Assembly: GCA_026928325.1 (NCBI GenBank)
Contig: JAIXKS010000058.1
Location: forward strand, 97,135-129,634
Length of the DNA: 32,500 nucleotides
Origin: Chitinophagales bacterium
GTDB lineage: Bacteria; Bacteroidota; Bacteroidia; Chitinophagales; Saprospiraceae
Direction of reading: 5' to 3'
Part shown: piece by piece, positions 15,670 through 23,892 of the stretch
Numbering within the stretch: the stretch's first letter is position 1
Layout: each line of letters starts with the position of its first letter
Program-made: the position numbers and the translations under genes
The notes under the pieces: model-generated
What the model was told of the DNA's origin: nothing
The model's database searches: none
What the model saw: the letters and a program-made list of their open reading frames with translations, nothing else

Positions 15670-16455
15670 TTATTTTTGGCTAAAAGGATTTTTCCAAATG
15701 ATATCAAAGGCATAATACTTCGATAAATGTGGAGACTCGGTGCCAATGAGGTTTCCCATAATACCAAAATTGAAAGTTAGCGGCAATTGTACGGGAGATA
15801 AGGAGTAATATACCGCAAAACGACTGTCTTTATACCGGAATTTAGACCAGGTTTTGTCTTCATGCGATTGGGATGTTGAAAACAATTGCTCTGAATAGAT
15901 TAGGAATCGATGAAGTTTGTCTTGAGTCAAATGAAACGTAAATTTTAGTCTGACTCGGGATCGCAAGCGGAGATGTTCTGAAAAATTTTCAAAATCAGGC
16001 GTCAAAAACTTACTTACTTCTTGTCGGAATGTTGGCGTTATATCTACCCACTTTGATGCGTACAAGTAAGAAAGCCTGCCATAAACCCGAATCTCGTGTT
16101 TGTACTCAGGATCACCCTTCTCGTATGGAGGATCGTCCGTGTATTCATATTGCTTTCTATAACTCAAGGCTAGGGTGTGTTCCCAGTTTTGATGAAATTG
16201 GTTATAAAATTCTTGTTCTACGATAAATATACCAGGATGTGAAAATGGCTTTTGTTCAGATAGTGTACTAATCCTACTGAGTGCGATATAGGACGAAGAC
16301 AACCAACCGTGGTTTTTGATGGTATCTAAATCTTGTTTTATACAAAAGGCAAACGCACTTCCCTGATTTGTTTTTCCTATTCCTGCAGGGATGATTTGTG
16401 CAAAACCCGAGCCTGCAACGATAGATATCAGCAAGATAGTTACAACCCTAATCAC
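15670..16455 (-). CDS. DUF2490-family outer-membrane protein
   Basis: A 261-residue protein with a signal peptide to about residue 19 (…VAGSGFAQ), followed by alternating hydrophobic and aromatic strands of a small outer-membrane beta-barrel. Examples are WEHTLALSYRKQYEYTD, RVYGRLSYLYASKW, HLRLRSRVRLKFTFHL, KFRYKDSRFAVYYSL and the aromatic end YYAFDIIWKNPF. The layout and the N-terminal WLSSSYIALSRI segment fit DUF2490, a barrel family of unknown function in Bacteroidota and Proteobacteria. The start is only 5 bp after the stop of the Na/Pi cotransporter gene, so the two are surely co-transcribed and may share a role in phosphate or cation handling. Confidence 0.7.
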   Translation of the reverse strand: MIRVVTILLISIVAGSGFAQIIPAGIGKTNQGSAFAFCIKQDLDTIKNHGWLSSSYIALSRISTLSEQKPFSHPGIFIVEQEFYNQFHQNWEHTLALSYRKQYEYTDDPPYEKGDPEYKHEIRVYGRLSYLYASKWVDITPTFRQEVSKFLTPDFENFSEHLRLRSRVRLKFTFHLTQDKLHRFLIYSEQLFSTSQSHEDKTWSKFRYKDSRFAVYYSLSPVQLPLTFNFGIMGNLIGTESPHLSKYYAFDIIWKNPFSQK

Positions 16456-16460
16456 ATCAA

Positions 16461-18590
16461 TTATATTTTTCCAACGATGCCTTCAGATACATTGACGATG
16501 TGGTCTCCTATCCGTTCGAGGGCATTAAAAATATTATTGAATAAGAGCTCGCCTTCTAAGCCGCTTTCTTTCTCGGAGAGCATTGATCCATAATACTCCT
16601 TGCGGATTTCATTTCTCTTGGCATTGATCTTATTTTCTATTTTATTGGCTTTTTGCAAGGTGACATCTTCAGAGTGCATGTTGAGATTTTCATTCATGAT
16701 AACAAAAGCTTGATCTAGGAGGTCGAGCATCTCGGATATCCTATCGTTTTGTCGATCTGAAAACACGATATTTTCTTCGTGTTTTTTCTCCAAAATCTTA
16801 GAAACCTGGTAAAACAAATCTCCGATTCGTTCGAGATTACTAGAAATTCGGTTCATCCCGTGGATTCGTTCCGCTAAGCTTTCATCGAGACTTTTTCTTG
16901 ATATTTTGGTGAGATAATTAGCCACTTCGATTTCTACATCATCGGTAATTTTTTCATACTTATGAATGCGTTTTAAAAGTTTATTGCGATTTTTAGATTG
17001 TGTCTCAAAGAGGAGTTCTTTGGTAAATCCGGACATTCGCCCGGTTATTTCTCCAAATTTAGCCAATGCGCGCTTCACCTCGAGTATCGATAATTCGGGT
17101 GTTCTCTCTGTGCCGCTATCGAAGTATTCTAATTGGAATTGTTCATCTTGTTCTCCTTTTGAGCTAACTGTTTTTTCAGAGAATCTTACTAGTGAAGGTA
17201 TAAACCAGACCATCAATAGAGTATTACATATATTGAAGGTAGTATGCAGTACGGCAAGTCCGGTACTACCATACAAGGAAGGATTGGTTATCGGGTTGCC
17301 TCCGGCTATGATTTCGGTGAGATGTACCACTACTTTTAAAACGATTGGGAAGATCAACAACGCCCAAGTAACTCCGAAAACATTAAAAGAGGTGTGGATT
17401 CTGGCGGCTCGTTTCGCATGGACGTTTCCTACGGTAGCAGCTAATTCTGCGGTTATCGTTGTACCTACATTCTCACCCAAGACCATGGCTGCACCCATTT
17501 CAAATGGTATAATCCCGCTAGCCATCAGCGTCATCGTCAAGGCGACGGTTGCAGAAGAAGATTGAATAATCAAGGTAAGAAGGGTACCAAGGATTACGCT
17601 GATAATCGTACTGAAGTAGGGAATATTATTGATGTCTGCAAAAAAAGAAACTATCGGTGAGTCCGAACCTACTGTAGGAACACTGTCTTTTAAGAAACCT
17701 AAACCTAAAAATAAAAGCGCAAAACCAATGATGATGTTTGCCCAGTTTTTTGCCTTGGCGGAATTTATAAAAATTAAAGGCAACGCAAAGGCTAATAGAA
17801 CTAAGGTGTACGGCCCGATATCGACTTTGAAGCCAAAAATATCGATCAACCACGCTGTTATCGTTGTTCCAATATTGACACCCATGATAATGCCGGCGGC
17901 TTGATGTAGTGTTAAAATCCCGGCATTTACAAAGGAAACGGTCATGATTGTTGTGACAGAAGACGCTTGAATCAGAGAAGTAATGCCAAGTCCTGTTAAA
18001 ATCCCTTTGAATGGATTTGAAGCGATAGAACCGAGGATATTTCGCAATCGTTTGCCGGTAGCTTGTTGTAATCCATCACTCATGATGGTCATACCATAGA
18101 GAAATAAAGCCAAAGAACCTATCATGACAAGGAATTCAAATAACCCCCATTTTCCAAGGATGGTTGCAGTGTAACGCTCCTTCATCCAGGTTGTCTCTTG
18201 TTTTTTTGTCAAGCCTATTTGTACTACATAGGTTTCATCCTCTTTGAGATTTGTCAATAGGTATTGTGTCGATTTAAGATCGATATGATGTACATACATC
18301 CAGCCTTCTTTAAGGTATCCTTTTTCGAATCGATCAACAGATTGTTTAGTGTTGTAGCGCAGGGAAATCGTAAAATCTTGTGCTTTTAGCGAGTCCATAG
18401 CATCATAATCCAGATGCCATCCGATATTTAGACGTGCTACTTCGGGTTTGAGATTTATATTTTGAATGGTTTTCGAAAGACTATCCGGATTAGATAGTGC
18501 TTGACCAATTCCCTGATTTCGAAGCAAGAGCATACTTACCATCAAAAGGGAAAAGGTTAGATATCTTCTTATTCTTATTGAGCTTAACAT
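16461..18590 (-). CDS. Na/Pi cotransporter family protein with N-terminal extracytoplasmic domain and PhoU-like tail
   Basis: Inner-membrane protein of the PNaS/NptA family, coupling phosphate transport to sodium. The ATG at 18590 (MLSSIRIRRYLTF) gives a signal-like segment. A ~110-residue extracytoplasmic beta domain follows (about 50-145; it includes NIGWHLDYDAM and a YVVQIGLTKKQ end, fibronectin-III-like), which standard NptA lacks. The membrane core (about 150-490) carries the two inverted-repeat signatures, QASSVTTIMT (about 208) and QSSSATVALT (about 343). The C-terminal ~180 residues are charged helices with ERIGDLFYQVS and ALERIGDHIVNVSE, matching PhoU-like repeats. The direction and true substrate are inferred. 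It forms an operon with the DUF2490 gene. Confidence 0.85.
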   Translation of the reverse strand: MLSSIRIRRYLTFSLLMVSMLLLRNQGIGQALSNPDSLSKTIQNINLKPEVARLNIGWHLDYDAMDSLKAQDFTISLRYNTKQSVDRFEKGYLKEGWMYVHHIDLKSTQYLLTNLKEDETYVVQIGLTKKQETTWMKERYTATILGKWGLFEFLVMIGSLALFLYGMTIMSDGLQQATGKRLRNILGSIASNPFKGILTGLGITSLIQASSVTTIMTVSFVNAGILTLHQAAGIIMGVNIGTTITAWLIDIFGFKVDIGPYTLVLLAFALPLIFINSAKAKNWANIIIGFALLFLGLGFLKDSVPTVGSDSPIVSFFADINNIPYFSTIISVILGTLLTLIIQSSSATVALTMTLMASGIIPFEMGAAMVLGENVGTTITAELAATVGNVHAKRAARIHTSFNVFGVTWALLIFPIVLKVVVHLTEIIAGGNPITNPSLYGSTGLAVLHTTFNICNTLLMVWFIPSLVRFSEKTVSSKGEQDEQFQLEYFDSGTERTPELSILEVKRALAKFGEITGRMSGFTKELLFETQSKNRNKLLKRIHKYEKITDDVEIEVANYLTKISRKSLDESLAERIHGMNRISSNLERIGDLFYQVSKILEKKHEENIVFSDRQNDRISEMLDLLDQAFVIMNENLNMHSEDVTLQKANKIENKINAKRNEIRKEYYGSMLSEKESGLEGELLFNNIFNALERIGDHIVNVSEGIVGKI

Positions 18591-18952
18591 GCTATTGTCT
18601 AGGTTGGCAAAAGTTCCTTTAATTTTAAGGCACAAGATAAAATTAATACGATACTTAATTTGTCATTTTTTTAATATTATCGTTTTATTAAGAATTGCAC
18701 CATTCTTCCATAATGTTTAGAGGATATAGCTTTTCTTTGAAAATGTTTAATGTACTGCTCTGTCCACAAAAAAAATCTTAATGAAATGTTGTTCTTTTTT
18801 CAAATCTCATCGTTAAAAATACGCGTCATAGTTACCACTATGCCTGCGTTTTTTGCCTTGATCTTTAAAAAAATAACTTCCATTATTATTTAAGTCTTTT
18901 TATAGACAGAGCAGTACTACCAAAAAATCATGGATTTATAATAAACCAAAAA
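18591..18952. other. Intergenic region carrying the longest MITE copy
   Basis: It lies between the 5' end of the cotransporter gene and the 3' end of the hydrolase gene. Apart from the element at 18755-18914 I see AT-rich DNA with no coding potential and no clear TAnnTTTG box. Confidence 0.5.
18755..18914. mobile_element. TA-flanked fold-back MITE, longest copy (160 bp)
   Basis: TA at 18753-18754 and 18915-18916 flank termini CTGCTCTGTC and GACAGAGCAG. The whole element is one long imperfect palindrome: the outer arms, the mid-arms (…TTGTTCTTTTTTCAAATCTCA against the complement of …TGATCTTTAAAAAAATAAC) and a central hairpin, ACGC-GT-CATAGT-tacc-ACTATG-CCT-GCGT. It encodes nothing. TA target use is typical of IS630/Tc1-mariner-type transposases. 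It lies 38 bp beyond the hydrolase stop. Confidence 0.85.
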
Positions 18953-20350
18953 TCATTTTGCCCATCTTTTTAGCCAATCGACCATCTCATCGAGTACTTG
19001 CGGTGCAAAGGTTTGCTCGATCACACCATATTCTGAAGGTAATCCTGTATCACATTCTTGAAAAAGATGATTCAAATCGGGAAAAACGACGGTTTTTGCA
19101 CGCTTATTTTTTCCTTTTGCAAGTGCCATCTCAATCGCAGCCATGTTTTCTTCGGCAGGTACTTGAAGGTCTTTGGCACCATTAAGGACAAGGGTTGGAC
19201 ACTTTACTTTTTGTAAATCTAAAGCGGGATCATATAGTAGAAAATATTTCATCCACGGTGATTCATATAGCTGCACTTGAGCCTGAACAAAATCATCGTC
19301 ACTCATGGTTGATGGTATAAAACCAGGAGGCAAATCTTTTATGGCATTTTTGAGATAGGATGTAAGGGCTGTTTTGAGCTGTTCCTCGTCTTTTATATCT
19401 CTAATCATTTCGAAAATAGTGGTATAGATTGCTGTATTCGATGTAATCAAATCTTGACTTATGCCTGATTTTTCTGAGATCAGTCTTTGTTGAAGTAAGA
19501 CGATTTCACTTCCAGGAAGTCCCGGTCCGGCTAGAGATATCATAAAAGCAATGTCTTTGTTTTCAGCAGCTACCATGGCTGCAATCATGCCGCCTTCACT
19601 ATGGCCGATTAACCCTATTTTTTTGCTTTTGATCTCATTGCGGGACAGCAAATATTGGTAAGCACTCGTTACATCGGAGGCAAAATCTTTAGATGTGGAT
19701 GTATGAAATGTGCCCTCAGATTTATAACTCCCTCTGTCGTCATATCTCAATACTGCATATCCATGGCGCGCTAAATGATCGGCAATGATGAGGAAGGGCT
19801 TATGACCGAGTATTTCTTGATCTCTGTTTTGTGGTCCTGAACCAGAGATAAGGATGACCGCCGGATATTTACCGGTTTTTTGTGGTAAGGTAAGTGTTCC
19901 CGCAAGGCGAATCCCGGCTTCTTGATTATAAAAAGTGACTTGCTCTTCGTAATAAGGATATGGCCGAATGGGTTCTTGATATTTCTTGATTTCTGGTTGC
20001 TCTTGAATTTCCCGCGTCAACTTGAGTGGCAATTCTAGAATACCTTGCTTGAAGGTTCCATTGATTTCTTGACCATCTAAGGAGCCTTGGTATTGAATAC
20101 CTGCCATGGCAATTTCAAAAAATACATTTGGTTTTTCAAATACTACTTTTGAAAGCGGAATATCTTTGGCGCCTTGATCGGGGCTATCCATGGTTCCTGA
20201 CCAGCCTTCGGGCGTTGACGATACCTTAAAAACTAATCGCAATTTCATGCTTTGAATCTGAAGGATGCCGTTCCATTCGCCGGAGATGTCTTGACTGAAG
20301 GTGATCAGAGGCAGTAAAATAAAGCTCAAGATAGATATAAATTTGGCCAT
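18953..20350 (-). CDS. Secreted alpha/beta hydrolase (S9-like peptidase/esterase)
   Basis: Exported serine hydrolase of 465 residues. A signal peptide (about 1-19, …LPLITFSQ) precedes a small beta domain (about 20-115, DISGEWNGIL…FKQGILELPL) often found in front of this hydrolase type. The catalytic domain follows (about 135-465). ISGSGPQNRD (168-177) supplies the oxyanion region. GHSEGG has the nucleophile Ser251, NGAKDLQVP the acid Asp394, and DLNHLFQ the base His428. The set and spacing fit the alpha/beta-hydrolase family often labelled acyl-CoA thioester or dipeptidyl hydrolase-like. The substrate is unknown. It stands alone, with 435 bp between it and the divergent chaA gene. Confidence 0.85.
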   Translation of the reverse strand: MAKFISILSFILLPLITFSQDISGEWNGILQIQSMKLRLVFKVSSTPEGWSGTMDSPDQGAKDIPLSKVVFEKPNVFFEIAMAGIQYQGSLDGQEINGTFKQGILELPLKLTREIQEQPEIKKYQEPIRPYPYYEEQVTFYNQEAGIRLAGTLTLPQKTGKYPAVILISGSGPQNRDQEILGHKPFLIIADHLARHGYAVLRYDDRGSYKSEGTFHTSTSKDFASDVTSAYQYLLSRNEIKSKKIGLIGHSEGGMIAAMVAAENKDIAFMISLAGPGLPGSEIVLLQQRLISEKSGISQDLITSNTAIYTTIFEMIRDIKDEEQLKTALTSYLKNAIKDLPPGFIPSTMSDDDFVQAQVQLYESPWMKYFLLYDPALDLQKVKCPTLVLNGAKDLQVPAEENMAAIEMALAKGKNKRAKTVVFPDLNHLFQECDTGLPSEYGVIEQTFAPQVLDEMVDWLKRWAK

Positions 20351-20785
20351 AATGTCGTATTATAATCGATTTTATATATTTTAAAAAATAACAATATAAA
20401 ATTATTAGCTATGGTAAAGTTACTATTTTTTTATAAAATTTATCTAAAAATACGATCAATAGTGCAAGATTTTTTCACTTTTTTTTTAATTTTGCACTTA
20501 ATAGCGCTTTCTAAAAAGTTAAAATTTAATATTTTCAACAGTTATCAACGTGTAAATTTTAGCTTATATTGATGAAAATTACGTTATTTTCAAAAAGACG
20601 ATTCATATGCTGTCCTTGTAAATGGATAAAGTGTTAAAGGTCGTTTTTTACGATTTACTACATGAGTAGTATGTGGTTATTGACCTATAATTAATTTGAA
20701 AAAAGACTATATTAGATTGTGTTCTTTGAGGATTGAAATCTAATTTTTACTGTATTTTAATAGTTTGAATATATCGTTTTAGCGT
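20351..20785. other. Divergent intergenic region with an inverted repeat at 20461-20498
   Basis: No coding potential is seen. AGTGCAAGATT (20461-20471) and its inverted partner AATTTTGCACT (20488-20498) match at 10 of 11 positions, and the right arm overlaps TAATTTTG (20487-20494), a perfect TAnnTTTG box on the plus strand. The arrangement looks like an operator over a promoter, but it is about 290 bp from the chaA start. Confidence 0.35.
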
Positions 20786-21883
20786 ATGAGTAAAATAAAA
20801 AGGCTTAAAGGAATCAGAAAATTTTATGAGTGGACTACGTCGATTCCACTTGTTGCAATGGCATTATATCTCTCTGGATACTTAGACGATAATATACCAT
20901 TTCAGATTTTTGCAGGTATCTTACTCATCTTTAGTGTGATGTCGGCAGTACATCATTCCGAAATCGTGGCACACCGAGTCGGAGAGCCTTATGGTACCAT
21001 CATTTTAGCCTTGTCTATTACCATCATCGAAGTATCTATCATTGTATCCTTAATGATAACCGGCGGAGAACAATACGCATCATTTGCACGAGATACGGTG
21101 TACGCTGCTGTAATGCTTATTTTAAATGGTATCGTGGGTATAAGTCTTTTTATCGGAGGAAATAAATATCATACACAGACTTTTTCGGCTCATTCGGTGC
21201 GTATTGCGCTTGTGACGTTGATTTCTATTGTGACTTTTACCATGGTTTTACCTACTTTTACCCATAGTCAAGCTGGACCTTTCTATACAAAAGCGCAAAT
21301 CGTTTTTGAAGCCTTTGCCTGTTTGGTGATATATATCGCCTTTATTTCCGCCCAAACGACCAAACATCGAGATTATTTCATTATCTCAGAAGATGAAGAG
21401 AAAGCGTCGGATAGTAATCCTGTTTCACTAAAATCTTTTATCATCAGTTTGGTCTTCCTTATATTGAGTTTGACCATTGTTGTTTTACTTGCTAAAAGCC
21501 TATCTCACCCGATGGAAACCGTTATTGTAAATTACGGATTGCCCAAAAGTCTGGTTGGGGTTATCATTGCCGCAATTATTTTATTGCCAGAAGGAATCGC
21601 AGCCGTAAATGCAGCTAACAAGGACAAACTCCAAACAAGTTTGAACCTTGCCTTAGGATCCGCTATTGCCAGTATCGGTTTGACCATCCCGGTGGTATCT
21701 ATTGCTAGTAATATTTGGGGCTTTTCATTAGTTTTAGGGTTGGATTTACTGTCTATTATTTTGTTGGCCATTTCCATATTTACGGTTATGATTTCTTTGA
21801 TCGGTGGGCGGAGTAACTCGGTGTATGGTGTTGTTTTGCTTGTCAATTTAGTGGCTTACATCTTTTTGACGATCAATCCTTAA
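20786..21883 (+). CDS. chaA: ChaA-type calcium/sodium:proton antiporter
   Basis: Inner-membrane cation/proton exchanger of the CaCA superfamily, predicted to export Ca2+ or Na+ in exchange for protons. The 365 residues form about 11 transmembrane helices in two homologous halves. The first half carries EIVAHRVGEPYGTIILALSI followed by TIIEVS, the second LLPEGIAAVNAANKDKLQTS followed by LNLALGSAIASIGLTIPV. These are the paired acidic alpha-repeat motifs of ChaA. An acidic cytoplasmic loop (SEDEEKASDSN, about 200-210) lies between the halves. Length and motifs agree with ChaA of other bacteria. The gene appears monocistronic; a weak hairpin (AATCC…GGATT) overlaps its end and could be a terminator. 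Ion preference cannot be read from sequence. Confidence 0.88.
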   Translation: MSKIKRLKGIRKFYEWTTSIPLVAMALYLSGYLDDNIPFQIFAGILLIFSVMSAVHHSEIVAHRVGEPYGTIILALSITIIEVSIIVSLMITGGEQYASFARDTVYAAVMLILNGIVGISLFIGGNKYHTQTFSAHSVRIALVTLISIVTFTMVLPTFTHSQAGPFYTKAQIVFEAFACLVIYIAFISAQTTKHRDYFIISEDEEKASDSNPVSLKSFIISLVFLILSLTIVVLLAKSLSHPMETVIVNYGLPKSLVGVIIAAIILLPEGIAAVNAANKDKLQTSLNLALGSAIASIGLTIPVVSIASNIWGFSLVLGLDLLSIILLAISIFTVMISLIGGRSNSVYGVVLLVNLVAYIFLTINP

Positions 21884-22103
21884 TCGGGATTATGCTTGAT
21901 TTTTATCAATCTATACCTAACGCATATATCAATCGTGTCGTGATATTTCTTCAGTGAATGCCGTTTGAATAGATCTTTGAATTCCTATTTTGTTAATGAA
22001 ATTTAAAGTGAAGCAGATCGCGGAACTAAATTTGATATTAGAGGCTTTTGAATAAAGCGTTTGTGAATATACACAAGTCCATAACCCTATAAAAATACAT
22101 AAA

Positions 22104-22550
22104 ATGACGACTCGTTTAAAAAGAAATATAACAACGATTGCAATGTTTGCCTTGATGTTGCCAATATCCCTAATGGCTCAAGATAAGATAATTCCTAATG
22201 GCGAAATACCGGCACAGATTCGAAACTATATCCAAACACATTTTCCTAATCAAGCCATCGTTTTAGCCAAATTAGATAGAGATGGGCTTCGCAAGGAATA
22301 TGAAATCAAGCTAGATAACAATACCGAATTGGAGTTTAATGGTAAATATCAGATTAAAAAGATTGATGGTAGTGCTGCTTTGCCACATAGCGTAATTCCT
22401 GCCGAAATCCGCTCTTATGTCAGCGCCAATTATCCCAATAATACCATAACAGATTGGGAAACCGAATGGAAACACCAAGAAGTAAAATTAGACAATGGAT
22501 TAGAACTTGAATTCACCATCAAGGGAGACTTCGTCAGAGTTGACGATTAA
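22104..22550 (+). CDS. Secreted PepSY-like (DUF2874-type) protein
   Basis: A 148-residue exported protein with a signal peptide (about 1-25, …LPISLMAQ) and two tandem copies of a PepSY-like module. Each copy opens with an IPAQIRNYI or IPAEIRSYV helix and a H/N-[FY]-P-N turn, and continues with strands containing YEIKLDNNTELEF or QEVKLDNGLELEF. This is the arrangement of the periplasmic 'putative beta-lactamase-inhibitor-like, PepSY-like' family of Bacteroidota. Function is unknown; such proteins often appear beside sensor kinases or under envelope stress control, but no regulator is adjacent here. It converges on the glutaminyl cyclotransferase gene with a 102-bp gap. Confidence 0.75.
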   Translation: MTTRLKRNITTIAMFALMLPISLMAQDKIIPNGEIPAQIRNYIQTHFPNQAIVLAKLDRDGLRKEYEIKLDNNTELEFNGKYQIKKIDGSAALPHSVIPAEIRSYVSANYPNNTITDWETEWKHQEVKLDNGLELEFTIKGDFVRVDD

Positions 22551-22652
22551 TTCAGGATTACCCAATATTATACAATCGAAAATGAAGCCATTCCGGCTCG
22601 TAATCGACTTGCTAATGTGTGAATCAGGTTTATGATATCGGGACTATAAATG

Positions 22653-23711
22653 TTACAGCTTCACAAAGTAAAGCTTTCCCCAGTTTTTACCGGTAACAAT
22701 AAAGTTTTGAGTAGAAGCATCCCATGCAATTCCGTTGAAAACATCAGCTTTAGGATTGGCTTTATCTAGGTTGTTGAAATTGGCAACAGCAACGACTTTT
22801 CCGGTCGTACCATCGATTTTAACGATCTGATCCGTAGTATAAATATTGGCATAAATAAAGCCATCGACATATTCTAATTCATTCAATAAGGAAACTTCAC
22901 GATCACCGGCATAGACAGATATGGTTTTTTCAATTTCGAATGTTTCCGGATTGACAAAGCTTAGGCGATGAGTCCCATCACTGATGATGAGGCTTTTTTC
23001 ATCGTGGCAAATACCCCAACCTTCACCATTGGTAGATTTAAAATTTACCTTATCAAGGAGGTTGAGATCCAAGTCATAAATTAAGCAAACACCATTTTGC
23101 CAAGTTAACTGATAAACCTTATCCTTAAAGATGGTTAGACCTTCACCAAAATAATCTCCAGGAAGGCTGATTTTTTTGATGACTTTAGCAGTATTCATAT
23201 CCACTTTTCGAATGAGTGACTGTCCCAATTGTCCACCACTTTCATAGAGTACGTGATCATGAAGCTCCAAACCTTGCGTATAAGCTTCGGTATCTCTATT
23301 CAGCGTTTTTACAATAGCATGTGTAAGCCCTTGAGGCGTAAGATCGGAGACAACATAAAAAACCAATTCGATAGTTTTGTTTTTTTCTTTCTTGTGTGCA
23401 CTAACATTAACCTTATGATAGCCTAAATTGAGGTCACTTGTTGGAATCTCATATTCATATTGAGTTTCTAATTTTCCATATCGAATGCCATCTACAAAAA
23501 CAATTACAGAATCTTGGGCTTTAAGACCGTCTTTATTCAACGTAAACTTAAAAGGCGCGCCTATCGCTACCTTTTCGTTCATATTATACCCGGAGACGAT
23601 ATCTTTAAAGAGCAAGGTTTTATCGCTTGAAGATAAAGTAGGATATATAAAATATATACCTGCAAGTAAAATAGCACCAAAGATTATCCAAATTATCTTT
23701 TTATTATTCAT
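22653..23711 (-). CDS. Glutaminyl-peptide cyclotransferase (plant/bacterial beta-propeller type)
   Basis: Predicted to convert N-terminal glutamine of peptides to pyroglutamate, outside the cytoplasm. An N-terminal signal anchor (about 6-25, WIIFGAILLAGIYFIYP) is followed by a ~100-residue Ig-like region (about 40-125). The catalytic five-bladed propeller runs from about 130 to the end. It carries the family's signature near its start, DTEAYTQGLELHDHVLYESG and GQLGQSLIRK, then GEGLTIFKDKVYQLTW, NGEGWGICHDEKSLIISDG and a final NGIAWDASTQNFIVTGKNW. The papaya-type domain alone is about 230-260 residues; the extra Ig-like part is common in Bacteroidota homologues. Pyroglutamate formation protects secreted proteins from aminopeptidases, fitting a T9SS-rich organism whose mature exported proteins often begin with Gln. 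Confidence 0.88.
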   Translation of the reverse strand: MNNKKIIWIIFGAILLAGIYFIYPTLSSSDKTLLFKDIVSGYNMNEKVAIGAPFKFTLNKDGLKAQDSVIVFVDGIRYGKLETQYEYEIPTSDLNLGYHKVNVSAHKKEKNKTIELVFYVVSDLTPQGLTHAIVKTLNRDTEAYTQGLELHDHVLYESGGQLGQSLIRKVDMNTAKVIKKISLPGDYFGEGLTIFKDKVYQLTWQNGVCLIYDLDLNLLDKVNFKSTNGEGWGICHDEKSLIISDGTHRLSFVNPETFEIEKTISVYAGDREVSLLNELEYVDGFIYANIYTTDQIVKIDGTTGKVVAVANFNNLDKANPKADVFNGIAWDASTQNFIVTGKNWGKLYFVKL

Positions 23712-23892
23712 ATATTCATTTATTAAAAAATCAATTCAGCGTTAGATGTTTTGAACAATAACGTTTATTAGATGCATACAGTTGTAGGATTGAGCGATAA
23801 ATTGAATTATCAAACATCATCGAACATTTATCTAAAGCTATATCTACATTAATAAGTATATCATACCATGGCTCATACAAAGTGGCATTGTA

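Noticed and set aside
16966-17565. A 199-codon open frame antisense to the Na/Pi cotransporter gene
   Set aside because: It mirrors the reading frame of a well-supported membrane protein and its translation has no independent motifs.
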